NCBI RefSeq assembly: GCF_000504165.1
Contig: NZ_AYSE01000006.1
Coordinates: 310,001 to 374,000 of the forward strand
Reading direction: 5' to 3'
Length of the DNA stretch: 64,000 nucleotides
Source: Bacillus sp. FJAT-14578
GTDB lineage: Bacteria > Bacillota > Bacilli > Bacillales > Bacillaceae_H
A program made the translations under genes and the position numbers. The notes beneath the pieces were generated by a model that made no database searches, had not been told where the DNA came from, and saw only the letters and a program-made list of their open reading frames with translations. Below, piece by piece: positions 33,351 to 40,480 of the stretch. The stretch's first letter is position 1, and the number at the start of each line of letters is the position of its first letter.

Positions 33351-34621
33351 CTTGCTATTCCTTTCTCTATCATCGCATCTGTTGGAATTTCCGCGACAAA
33401 TACGGTTTCTTTATAATCATCCATCAGTCTAATATGCCCTCCCCACTTCTCGATCGTTTGCTTCACATACGCTAAGCCGATGCCCGTCGAAGGATTTCCC
33501 GACAAATCAAACTTCGTTGTAAAGCCCTCTGTAAAAATGACTTCTTTCAGCTTTGGTGCAATGCCCGGACCGCTGTCACTGACGCGAAATTCTACAGATT
33601 GATTTTTTTGTTTCACATTTACTGATACGTATCCTGTTTTCTCAATGGCTTCAACGGCATTGGCCAATAAATTATTGATGAGCGACAATACCATATACAC
33701 ATGGTACGGCGGATGATTTCCTTCTACATGCAGGGAAAAAGACACATCCTTCCCCAAAGATTCCGCATACCTCCTATTAGACACGAACATAATGTTTGCA
33801 AGTTGTTCAATACTCATATAATCCTGCAAGCTTTCGGAAGACATAAGCTCTGATAGCCCTGCATAAATCCGCTGATTATCTTTTTTGATTTCATGCACAA
33901 GCCCGGCAATCTGCAAGGCGGTTTGCGCATCATTCCTTTTTGTTTCCGACGATTTTAACCGGCGATAAAAATCATAACACATACGAGTGATTTCTTCCGC
34001 ATTTTGCATCGTTTTCTTTAGCTGTACCGATTCCTCATACAAATTAGAAATAAATATCAACATTTGCTCGTTTTGTCTTCGCTGCTCTTCCTCCGCAAGT
34101 TTTGCTTCCCTCAACTTAAAGATATTGAAAAAGCCAAGAACAAAAAAACTGCGGATGAACGCAATGAAAATGACTTGCTCAATGGCCAGCACCGATATCG
34201 GATCATTAGCCAATGAAGATCGGATGGCCATTTCCGATACACTGGCAAAAAACTCCGTCACCACTCCTAATAGCCCGATCATAAACGGCTGGTCATGTCG
34301 TTCGTTCAATTTCGTCCAATGAAACATGAATGCATACATGACATAATAGAAAAAAGCAGGAAAATGAAGATATATGGCTTCTTCAATCGTTACATCACGG
34401 AGGCCCGAAGCCAATAAAAAGCGAAAAGCCAACACGCTCATCCCCGTTAATATCCCTGAAACATACGGATGGACTCCCCTTCCCCATAATAAAAACAAGA
34501 AAAAGGCCGGTGTTCCCAAACTGACCCTAAACGTATCGCCGAACGGGTAAAACTTAAATTCACCGGCAAGGGGCACCGTAATCATCATCAACAGCACAAT
34601 CCAAAGTCTCTCTTTCAACAC
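33347..34621 (-). CDS. glnK: Sensor histidine kinase, GlnK/YcbA family
   Basis: 424 residues. Residues 1-185 contain about six membrane helices without an obvious extracellular domain. A coiled linker leads to the dimerisation helix with LVHEIKKDNQRIYAGLSELM (His in HEIKKDN) near residue 250. The HATPase_c domain has N-box NNLLANAVEAIEKTG, G1 DSGPGIAP and G2 GNPSTGIGLAYVKQ. This SpoOB/DcuS-like architecture is typical of YcbA. The GTG at 34621 follows GGAGGATGG; the ATG at 34636 lies within that ribosome site and is rejected. It is encoded divergently from gltT. Confidence 0.87.
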   Translation of the reverse strand: MLKERLWIVLLMMITVPLAGEFKFYPFGDTFRVSLGTPAFFLFLLWGRGVHPYVSGILTGMSVLAFRFLLASGLRDVTIEEAIYLHFPAFFYYVMYAFMFHWTKLNERHDQPFMIGLLGVVTEFFASVSEMAIRSSLANDPISVLAIEQVIFIAFIRSFFVLGFFNIFKLREAKLAEEEQRRQNEQMLIFISNLYEESVQLKKTMQNAEEITRMCYDFYRRLKSSETKRNDAQTALQIAGLVHEIKKDNQRIYAGLSELMSSESLQDYMSIEQLANIMFVSNRRYAESLGKDVSFSLHVEGNHPPYHVYMVLSLINNLLANAVEAIEKTGYVSVNVKQKNQSVEFRVSDSGPGIAPKLKEVIFTEGFTTKFDLSGNPSTGIGLAYVKQTIEKWGGHIRLMDDYKETVFVAEIPTDAMIEKGIAR

Positions 34622-34750
34622 GGATCCATCCTCCATTGCTATGTATACTCCTAAAATCAGTTTTCCCGGCTAAAATTCTATCACACATTGTACTGAAATC
34701 ATTAATAAGAGGAAATAGTTTCGAGTAATATTTTATGTCTTTTTATTTTT

Positions 34751-34790
34751 CATTGTTGGTTTCCGTAGGTTTCGGTAGGTTTTTGTAGGT
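34751..34790. promoter_or_regulatory. Four 10-bp direct repeats, candidate GlnL binding site
   Basis: Consecutive decamers CATTGTTGGT, TTCCGTAGGT, TTCGGTAGGT and TTTTGTAGGT: three exact TTNNGTAGGT units and one degenerate unit, all in the same DNA-helix phase. The pattern fits TTTTGT-N4-TTTTGT, the site form I recall for GlnL (YcbB). It lies 94 bases before the gltT start. Confidence 0.7.
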
Positions 34791-34801
34791 AACCGCTTAC
34801 A
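34788..34801 (+). promoter_or_regulatory. Candidate CRE (CcpA) site before gltT
   Basis: GGTAACCGCTTACA matches the CRE consensus TGWAANCGNTNWCA at all but the first position. It overlaps the last direct repeat, suggesting that carbon repression competes with activation. Confidence 0.5.
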
Positions 34802-34883
34802 ATCAAAACAGTAAAGGAAATCATCAAAAAAAGTTTTACTGTCCGTTAAAGCGGGCCAAACGATTTTAAGGGGTGGAGAATAT

Positions 34884-36170
34884 ATGAAAAAATTCAAGCT
34901 TGGCTTAGCCTGGCAAATTGTGATTGGTCTTATCTTGGGGATAGCAGTCGGAGCGGCTTTTTATGGAAATCCGCATATCGAAGGCATTCTTCAGCCGATT
35001 GGAGACATTTTTATTCGATTAATTAAAATGATTGTTGTTCCGATTGTCGTTGCAACACTCGTTGTCGGTGTAGCTGGAGTGGGAGATATTAAAAAGCTTG
35101 GGAAACTCGGCGGCAAAACGATTTTATATTTCGAGGTTATTACAACGATCGCGATTCTCGTCGGTTTGTTAGTTGCAAATATAGCGCAGCCAGGTGCAGG
35201 CATTCACATGGATGAACTAACGACAACAAATATCGATCAATATGTCGATTCAGCTCATGAAAAAGAAAGTCACGGATTCGCTGAAACGTTTGTCAACATT
35301 GTACCAGCGAACATATTTGATGCACTCATGAGAGGCGACTTGCTCGCTATTATCTTTTTCTCTGTCATGTTTGGTCTTGGTGTAGCTTCACTTGGGGAAA
35401 AAGGAAAACCTGTTTTAGACTTTTTCCACGGTGTAGCCGATGCAATGTTTTGGGTGACAAACCAAGTCATGAAGTTTGCGCCGTTCGGAGTATTCGCCTT
35501 AATTGGCGTCACCGTTTCAAAGTTCGGCCTTACCTCTCTCATTCCGCTCGGCAAACTCGTATTAGCAGTTTACTTTGCCATGTTCTTCTTTATGATTGTC
35601 GTTTTAGGAATGGTAGCGAAATGGGCTGGCACAAGCATCTTTACAGTTATGAAAGTATTAAAAGACGAGATGATTCTTGCATTTTCAACGGCAAGTTCTG
35701 AAGCCGTATTACCAAAAATCATGCAAAAAATGGAGAAATTCGGTTGCCCAAAAGCCATTACATCATTCGTTATTCCGACAGGGTATTCGTTTAACTTAGA
35801 CGGTTCCACCCTTTATCAAGCAATCGGTTCATTATTTATCGCCCAAATGTACGGGATGGATATGTCTATTCCTGAACAGCTAACACTTGTACTCGTTTTA
35901 ATGGTGACTTCCAAAGGAATGGCTGGGGTACCAGGTGCATCGTTTGTCGTATTGTTAGCAACATTGGGTGCGATGGGACTTCCACTCGAAGGATTAGCCT
36001 TTATCGCCGGAGTCGATCGCATATTAGACATGGCACGTACAGTCGTCAATGTTGTCGGAAACTCTTTAGCAGCCATTGTTATGTCGAAGTGGGAAGGGCA
36101 ATTTGACGAGCAACAAGCTAAAAAATACATTCAGTCCATTAATTCAAAAGAACAGACAAACGTCGCATAG
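34884..36170 (+). CDS. gltT: Glutamate/aspartate:cation symporter
   Basis: 428 residues of the DAACS (EAAT) family, very similar along its length to my recollection of the thermophilic Bacillus GltT. Key elements are LGLAWQIVIGLILGIAVGAAFYGNP, the serine-rich HP1 region AFSTASSEAVLPK, the NMDGT-equivalent segment GYSFNLDGSTLYQA in TM7, HP2 TSKGMAGVPGASFVVL, and TM8 DRILDMARTVVNVVGNSLA containing the substrate-binding Asp and Asn. It imports glutamate or aspartate with H+ or Na+. AAGGGGTGGAG precedes the ATG. It forms an operon with aspA and is likely controlled by the divergent GlnK-GlnL pair. Confidence 0.93.
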   Translation: MKKFKLGLAWQIVIGLILGIAVGAAFYGNPHIEGILQPIGDIFIRLIKMIVVPIVVATLVVGVAGVGDIKKLGKLGGKTILYFEVITTIAILVGLLVANIAQPGAGIHMDELTTTNIDQYVDSAHEKESHGFAETFVNIVPANIFDALMRGDLLAIIFFSVMFGLGVASLGEKGKPVLDFFHGVADAMFWVTNQVMKFAPFGVFALIGVTVSKFGLTSLIPLGKLVLAVYFAMFFFMIVVLGMVAKWAGTSIFTVMKVLKDEMILAFSTASSEAVLPKIMQKMEKFGCPKAITSFVIPTGYSFNLDGSTLYQAIGSLFIAQMYGMDMSIPEQLTLVLVLMVTSKGMAGVPGASFVVLLATLGAMGLPLEGLAFIAGVDRILDMARTVVNVVGNSLAAIVMSKWEGQFDEQQAKKYIQSINSKEQTNVA

Positions 36171-36207
36171 TCTGCATGGACAAAAGACATGAACGGAGGA
36201 ATACAGC

Positions 36208-37632
36208 ATGAAAAAGGAAAATGTTCGAATAGAGAAAGACTTTTTAGGAGCAAAGGAACTGCCGATCGATGCATATTATGGCATTCAAACATTAAGAGCG
36301 ATGGAAAACTTTCCAATTACAGGCTATCGCATTCATGAAGAATTGATTAAAGCACTGGCGATCGTCAAAAAAGCGGCGGCTCTTGCGAATATGGATGTAA
36401 AACGTTTATATGAAGGACTTGGGCAAGCCATTGTTCAAGCAGCAGATGAAATCATTGAAGGCAAATGGCATGACCAGTTTATCGTAGATCCGATCCAAGG
36501 CGGAGCCGGTACATCCATGAACATGAACGCGAACGAAGTCATTGCGAACCGGGCCCTTGAACTGCTCGGGAAAGAAAAAGGCTCCTATGTCGAGTTAAGT
36601 CCAAACAGCCATGTCAATATGTCACAATCAACGAATGATGCCTTTCCAACGGCCATTCATATTGCCACGCTTCAATTAATCGGAAAATTACTGGACACGA
36701 TGAAATATATGCATGAAGTGTTCAAGGCAAAGGCAAAAGAATTTGACCATGTTATCAAAATGGGGCGTACCCATCTTCAAGATGCGGTACCGGTTCGTCT
36801 CGGCCAGGAGTTTGAAGCATACAGCCGTGTGTTAGAACGCGACATGAAGCGGATTGAACAATCACGACAGCATTTATATGAAGTGAATATGGGAGCGACA
36901 GCTGTCGGTACAGGCTTAAATGCAGACCCTCGCTATATCGAAAACGTGGTCAAGCATTTGGCCGACATTAGCGGCCTTCCGCTTACGGGTGCTGAACACC
37001 TGGTCGATGCCACACAAAATACGGATGCTTACACAGAAGTATCCGCTGCCTTGAAAGTATGCATGATGAACATGTCGAAAATCGCCAACGACTTACGTTT
37101 AATGGCATCAGGTCCCCGTGCTGGACTAGGAGAGATTAGCTTGCCGGCCCGTCAGCCGGGGTCATCCATCATGCCAGGGAAAGTGAACCCTGTTATGCCG
37201 GAGATGATCAATCAAGTCGCATTCCAAGTCATCGGAAATGATCATACGATCTGCCTGGCCTCTGAAGCGGGACAGCTTGAACTGAATGTGATGGAGCCTG
37301 TCCTTGTCTTCAACTTGCTTCAGTCGCTCAGTATCATGAACAATGCATTCAGAGCATTCACCGACTACTGCCTTGCAGGCATTGAAGCAAATGAAGACCG
37401 TCTAAAAGAATATGTAGAAAAAAGCGTGGGAATCATTACGGCAGTGAATCCGCACATCGGATATGAAGTGGCGGCTCGCATCGCACGAGAAGCCATTTTA
37501 AAAGGAAAATCGGTGCGCGATCTATGTCTGCAATACGATGTGTTAACAGAAGAAGAGCTTGATCTTATTTTAAATCCTTTTGAGATGACGAATCCAGGGA
37601 TTGCAGGCGCTTCCCTTTTTGAAAGGGTATAA
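36208..37632 (+). CDS. aspA: Aspartate ammonia-lyase
   Basis: 474 residues, fumarase/aspartase superfamily. Visible are RIEKDFLGAKELPIDAYYGIQTLRA at the N-terminus, GGAGTSMNMNANEVIANRA, SPNSHVNMSQSTNDAFPTA, the catalytic loop signature GSSIMPGKVNPVMPE near residue 320 and the His-containing GRTHLQDAVPV. The N-terminal PIDAYYGIQT and GTSMNMN favour aspartase over fumarase C. It deaminates aspartate to fumarate and ammonia. The gene lies 38 bases after gltT with GGAGGAAT before the ATG, so imported aspartate can enter the TCA cycle directly. Confidence 0.92.
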   Translation: MKKENVRIEKDFLGAKELPIDAYYGIQTLRAMENFPITGYRIHEELIKALAIVKKAAALANMDVKRLYEGLGQAIVQAADEIIEGKWHDQFIVDPIQGGAGTSMNMNANEVIANRALELLGKEKGSYVELSPNSHVNMSQSTNDAFPTAIHIATLQLIGKLLDTMKYMHEVFKAKAKEFDHVIKMGRTHLQDAVPVRLGQEFEAYSRVLERDMKRIEQSRQHLYEVNMGATAVGTGLNADPRYIENVVKHLADISGLPLTGAEHLVDATQNTDAYTEVSAALKVCMMNMSKIANDLRLMASGPRAGLGEISLPARQPGSSIMPGKVNPVMPEMINQVAFQVIGNDHTICLASEAGQLELNVMEPVLVFNLLQSLSIMNNAFRAFTDYCLAGIEANEDRLKEYVEKSVGIITAVNPHIGYEVAARIAREAILKGKSVRDLCLQYDVLTEEELDLILNPFEMTNPGIAGASLFERV

Positions 37633-37737
37633 CCGATATAAATGACTTGACGTACAAGCTTATTCAAGACGTCAAAAAAAGAAACAAACAGAGTAAAGAT
37701 CGATGGTAAATCTTAAAAATTAAATTCCGTTTGTATA

Positions 37738-37771
37738 GAAAGCTGAAGAAACTCCCTTTTCTTCAGCTTTC
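37738..37771 (+). terminator. Hairpin between aspA and the malic enzyme gene
   Basis: GAAAGCTGAAGAA pairs with TTCTTCAGCTTTC. It lies 106 bases after the aspA stop and ends 30 bases before the ribosome site of ytsJ. The U-run is weak, so it may be a terminator or a leader structure. Confidence 0.5.
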
Positions 37772-37806
37772 TCCCTTAAATAGAATAACCGAGAGGAGAA
37801 ACAAAT

Positions 37807-39054
37807 ATGAGCAGTCTACGTGAAAAAGCGTTGCAGATGCATAGAGAAAATAAAGGAAAGCTTGGTGTTCATTCGAAAGTTCCCGTACGTGATGCCAACG
37901 ACTTGAGCCTTGCCTATTCCCCCGGGGTTGCCGAACCATGCATGGAAATCCACCATGATGAAACGAAAGTGTATGATTACACGATGAAAGGAAATCTTGT
38001 AGCGGTCGTATCTGATGGAACTGCCGTGCTTGGTCTTGGAAACATCGGACCGAAAGCTGCGATGCCGGTAATGGAAGGAAAAGCCCTTTTATTTAAATCA
38101 TTCGCTGATGTAGATGCTTTCCCTATTTGCCTTGATACGAATGATGTCGATAAAATCGTTGAAACCGTAAAGCTGATGGAACCGACATTCGGAGGGGTTA
38201 ATCTCGAGGATATTGCCGCGCCAAAATGTTTTGAAATTGAAGATCGCTTACGTAAATCATGTAACATCCCTGTTTTCCACGACGACCAACATGGAACAGC
38301 CATCGTAACCGCCGCCGGGTTAATCAATGCTCTTAAATTAGCCAATAAAAAAATCGAAGAGATTCGTGTAGTCGCAAATGGGGCAGGTGCCGCAGGTGTA
38401 GCGATTGTTAAGCTATTGCTTCATATGGGTGTCAAAGATGTCATCTTGTGTGATACGAAAGGAATTATTTATGAAGGCCGCCCTGCCGGCATGAATCCAT
38501 TTAAAGACGAAATGGCGCGAATAACGAATAAAGAACATAAACAAGGAACGTTAGCCGACGCGCTGGAAGGTGCCGATGTATTTGTCGGTGTATCAGCAGC
38601 GGGGGCGGTAACGCAAGAGATGGTTCGTTCGATGAACGATGACCCGATAATTTTTGCCATGGCTAATCCGACACCGGAAATCATGCCGCAAGAAGCGAAA
38701 GAAGCGGGTGCACTTGTAGTAGGTACAGGCCGTTCTGATTTCCCTAATCAGGTTAATAATGTTCTTGCATTTCCCGGCATCTTCCGCGGTGCACTCGATG
38801 TCCGTGCAACGGACATCAATGAAGAAATGAAACTTGCCGCGGTGCATGCCATTGCGGATCTTATTGCAGATAATGAACTTCACACCGATTACGTCATCCC
38901 GGATCCTTTCGATCACAGAGTCGCGGCACATGTCGCTGCAGCTGTTGCTCAAGCAGCCATGGACAGCGGCATTGCTCAACGATTCGTTGACGCAGAAGAA
39001 ATCAAACAGCGCTTGCTCTCACTCGCTCAGGACAAAAAACCTGAACTCGTTTGA
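37807..39054 (+). CDS. ytsJ: NAD(P)-dependent malic enzyme (YtsJ type)
   Basis: 415 residues, the short bacterial malic enzyme without a phosphotransacetylase domain. Signature segments are SLAYSPGVAEPCMEI, the metal/catalytic FGGVNLEDIAAPKCFEIE and FHDDQHGTAIVTAAGL, and the dinucleotide fold VVANGAGAAGVAIVKLLLHMG with IDAPIILCDTKG-type strand ILCDTKGIIYEGR. It decarboxylates malate to pyruvate. Placed after gltT-aspA, it completes a route aspartate to fumarate to malate to pyruvate. GAGAGGAGAAA precedes the ATG. The separate 175-base gap leaves open whether it shares the gltT promoter. Confidence 0.92.
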   Translation: MSSLREKALQMHRENKGKLGVHSKVPVRDANDLSLAYSPGVAEPCMEIHHDETKVYDYTMKGNLVAVVSDGTAVLGLGNIGPKAAMPVMEGKALLFKSFADVDAFPICLDTNDVDKIVETVKLMEPTFGGVNLEDIAAPKCFEIEDRLRKSCNIPVFHDDQHGTAIVTAAGLINALKLANKKIEEIRVVANGAGAAGVAIVKLLLHMGVKDVILCDTKGIIYEGRPAGMNPFKDEMARITNKEHKQGTLADALEGADVFVGVSAAGAVTQEMVRSMNDDPIIFAMANPTPEIMPQEAKEAGALVVGTGRSDFPNQVNNVLAFPGIFRGALDVRATDINEEMKLAAVHAIADLIADNELHTDYVIPDPFDHRVAAHVAAAVAQAAMDSGIAQRFVDAEEIKQRLLSLAQDKKPELV

Positions 39055-39091
39055 TTCTTGCTTACTCCTAAAAATGTGATGTTACTCTTGT

Positions 39092-39298
39092 ATAAAGGAA
39101 ACTTCCATCAGTGGGTTTTTTCCTTCATCCCCCACTGATGGTTAGTTAGGCCCGCACGATGCGGGTCACGCAGACGTTGCCGCAGGACGCGGCGGTGTTA
39201 GTCTGTGTTCTCATGCTCGGGCTTTTACGGGCAGTTATCCCCCGCTTAAACTCTAAGCTTTGAAGTGGGGATCTTACTGCCCGTTAATGCGGGATAAA
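39092..39298 (-). mobile_element. PATE-like palindromic element B with structured insert
   Basis: Read on the minus strand: TTTAT, nested palindrome (ACGGGCAGT ... ACTGCCCGT around CCCCACTTC ... AAGCGGGG), AAAAGCCCGA, then about 65 bases absent from element A containing two stem-loops (CCGC...GCGG type and GACCCGCATC...GCGGGCC), then CTAACCATCAGTGGG hairpin, AAGTTTCC and TTTAT. No ORF is present. The right half resembles the guide-RNA scaffold end of TnpB-encoding IS605-family elements. It sits directly after ytsJ. Confidence 0.7.
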
Positions 39299-39319
39299 TT
39301 CTTTCTCTACCATGAGAGG

Positions 39320-39446
39320 CATTCAAAATCTTTTTACTGAAAGGGTCCTTTTATCAAATTTCCGGTATTACTGAATTAACGGAAAGGACCCTTTCAGGAA
39401 CAGGAATGGAGAGGGACGTTTCATCCCCTCTCCATTCCTGTTCTTT
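39320..39446 (+). repeat. Twin-hairpin intergenic element, copy 4
   Basis: Lead AAAATCTTTTTACTGAAAGG resembles the lead of the 56.7 kb copy. First hairpin GAAAGGGTCC/GGACCCTTTC; second hairpin GAACAGGAATGGAGAGGG with its complement. Both stems differ from other copies but remain paired. Located between element B and the yczE-like gene. Confidence 0.65.
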
Positions 39447-39618
39447 TTCTAGAAATTACTGCTTGATTGTCTCCACGAAATAGAGTAATATTTGAAATTG
39501 TAAACGCTTCAACAAAAGAAGTCTGACGACTAACGACTAACAACTGAAACTCAATAAAGAAAATTTCCAGCCGTGGCTATGACGGTCCAACTATCTTTGA
39601 AACGAAGGAGATTATTAT
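39447..39618 (+). promoter_or_regulatory. Upstream region of the yczE-like gene
   Basis: About 170 bases. Contains TGTAAACGCTTCAA, a CRE-like sequence one base too short for a good match, and a GACTAACGACTAACAACT short repeat. No clear promoter was recognised. The ribosome site GAAGGAG lies at 39604-39610. Confidence 0.3.
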
Positions 39619-40236
39619 ATGAAAGAAAGAAGCTTATTTTTTACTATTGGATTACTGATTTTAACGATGGGTGTCGCTCTCATCATTAAGTCTGGCTTAG
39701 GAGCGTCTGCTTGGGATGCACTAGCGGTCGGAGAATCGAATATGTTCGGCTTTACGGTCGGAACAGCCGTGTTCGTCAATGGAATCATTTTAATTTTTAT
39801 AAATGCAGCGTTATTAAAGAAAAAACCAGAGATTCTTGCAGCAGCCACCATTTTTGTCATCGGTGCACTCATTGATTTTTGGTTGTTGATTGTGTTTAAA
39901 ACCTTCTCCCCTCAAGGATTAATTAGCCAATCTACAAGCCTTGTTTCAGGGATTTTGACGATGGGAGTCGGCATCGCAATTTATTTACAGGCAAAATTCC
40001 CGGCAAGCCCGATGGACACCCTTATGGTAGCCATTCATACACGCTTTGGATTAAATCTGCGTACATCCCGCATTATTAGTGAAGGATTCGCCTTGACACT
40101 TGCCTTTTTATTTCAAGGTGCTATCGGTGTGGGAACCATTATTGTGACACTGACATTAGGATCGGTCGTTCAATATTTTTATCCTCGTTTCGAGCAATTA
40201 TTCAAAACATGGGGACACAGACCATCCCTTCGATAG
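39619..40236 (+). CDS. YczE/YyaS/YitT-family membrane protein
   Basis: 205 residues with about five hydrophobic segments. Family traits are an N-terminal GVALIIKSGLGASAWDALAVG and a mid-protein repeat of the same idea, IAIYLQAKFPASPMDTLMVAI, which is the duplicated LG(A)(S)P/W-D motif of YczE-type proteins. The family has no settled biochemical function; YczE of B. subtilis influences lipopeptide production. The gene stands alone with a good ribosome site and a hairpin pair just after its stop. Confidence 0.8.
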   Translation: MKERSLFFTIGLLILTMGVALIIKSGLGASAWDALAVGESNMFGFTVGTAVFVNGIILIFINAALLKKKPEILAAATIFVIGALIDFWLLIVFKTFSPQGLISQSTSLVSGILTMGVGIAIYLQAKFPASPMDTLMVAIHTRFGLNLRTSRIISEGFALTLAFLFQGAIGVGTIIVTLTLGSVVQYFYPRFEQLFKTWGHRPSLR

Positions 40237-40258
40237 TATTTAAATCCACATAAATAAC

Positions 40259-40348
40259 GAAACATGGATAAAGAGCATCCATGTTTCGTTATTTACGCAT
40301 AAGCCGCTGGCAAACACCCTTGCGGGCTCTTGCCAGCGGCTTATACGA
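40259..40348. repeat. Twin-hairpin intergenic element, copy 8 (reverse order)
   Basis: Short-loop hairpin AATAACGAAACATGGAT with its complement, then an abutting hairpin ATAAGCCGCTGGCAA with its complement. Stems share nothing with the other copies, only the two-hairpin plan. It directly follows the yczE-like stop and may terminate that gene. Confidence 0.5.
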
Positions 40349-40444
40349 GAACCTTTTGGGGTCGATTCTAAAGTGGAATAACAGAATGTGAAATAGACTA
40401 ACAGTCGGTATGGAACGTTAAAAAATGAAAGTGGATTTATACGA

Positions 40445-40480
40445 AGAGGGCCTGGTAAAATTCCCAGGCCCTCTCTTTTT
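40445..40480. terminator. Hairpin at the 3' end of the PBP gene
   Basis: AGAGGGCCTGG pairs with CCAGGCCCTCT. A U-run follows on the plus strand (CTTTTT). On the minus strand it begins just after the PBP stop at 40479, so it may serve both directions. Confidence 0.65.

Noticed and set aside
39497..39512. CRE site upstream of the yczE-like gene
   Set aside because: TGTAAACGCTTCAA resembles a CRE but lacks one base in the 3' half, so symmetry is lost.
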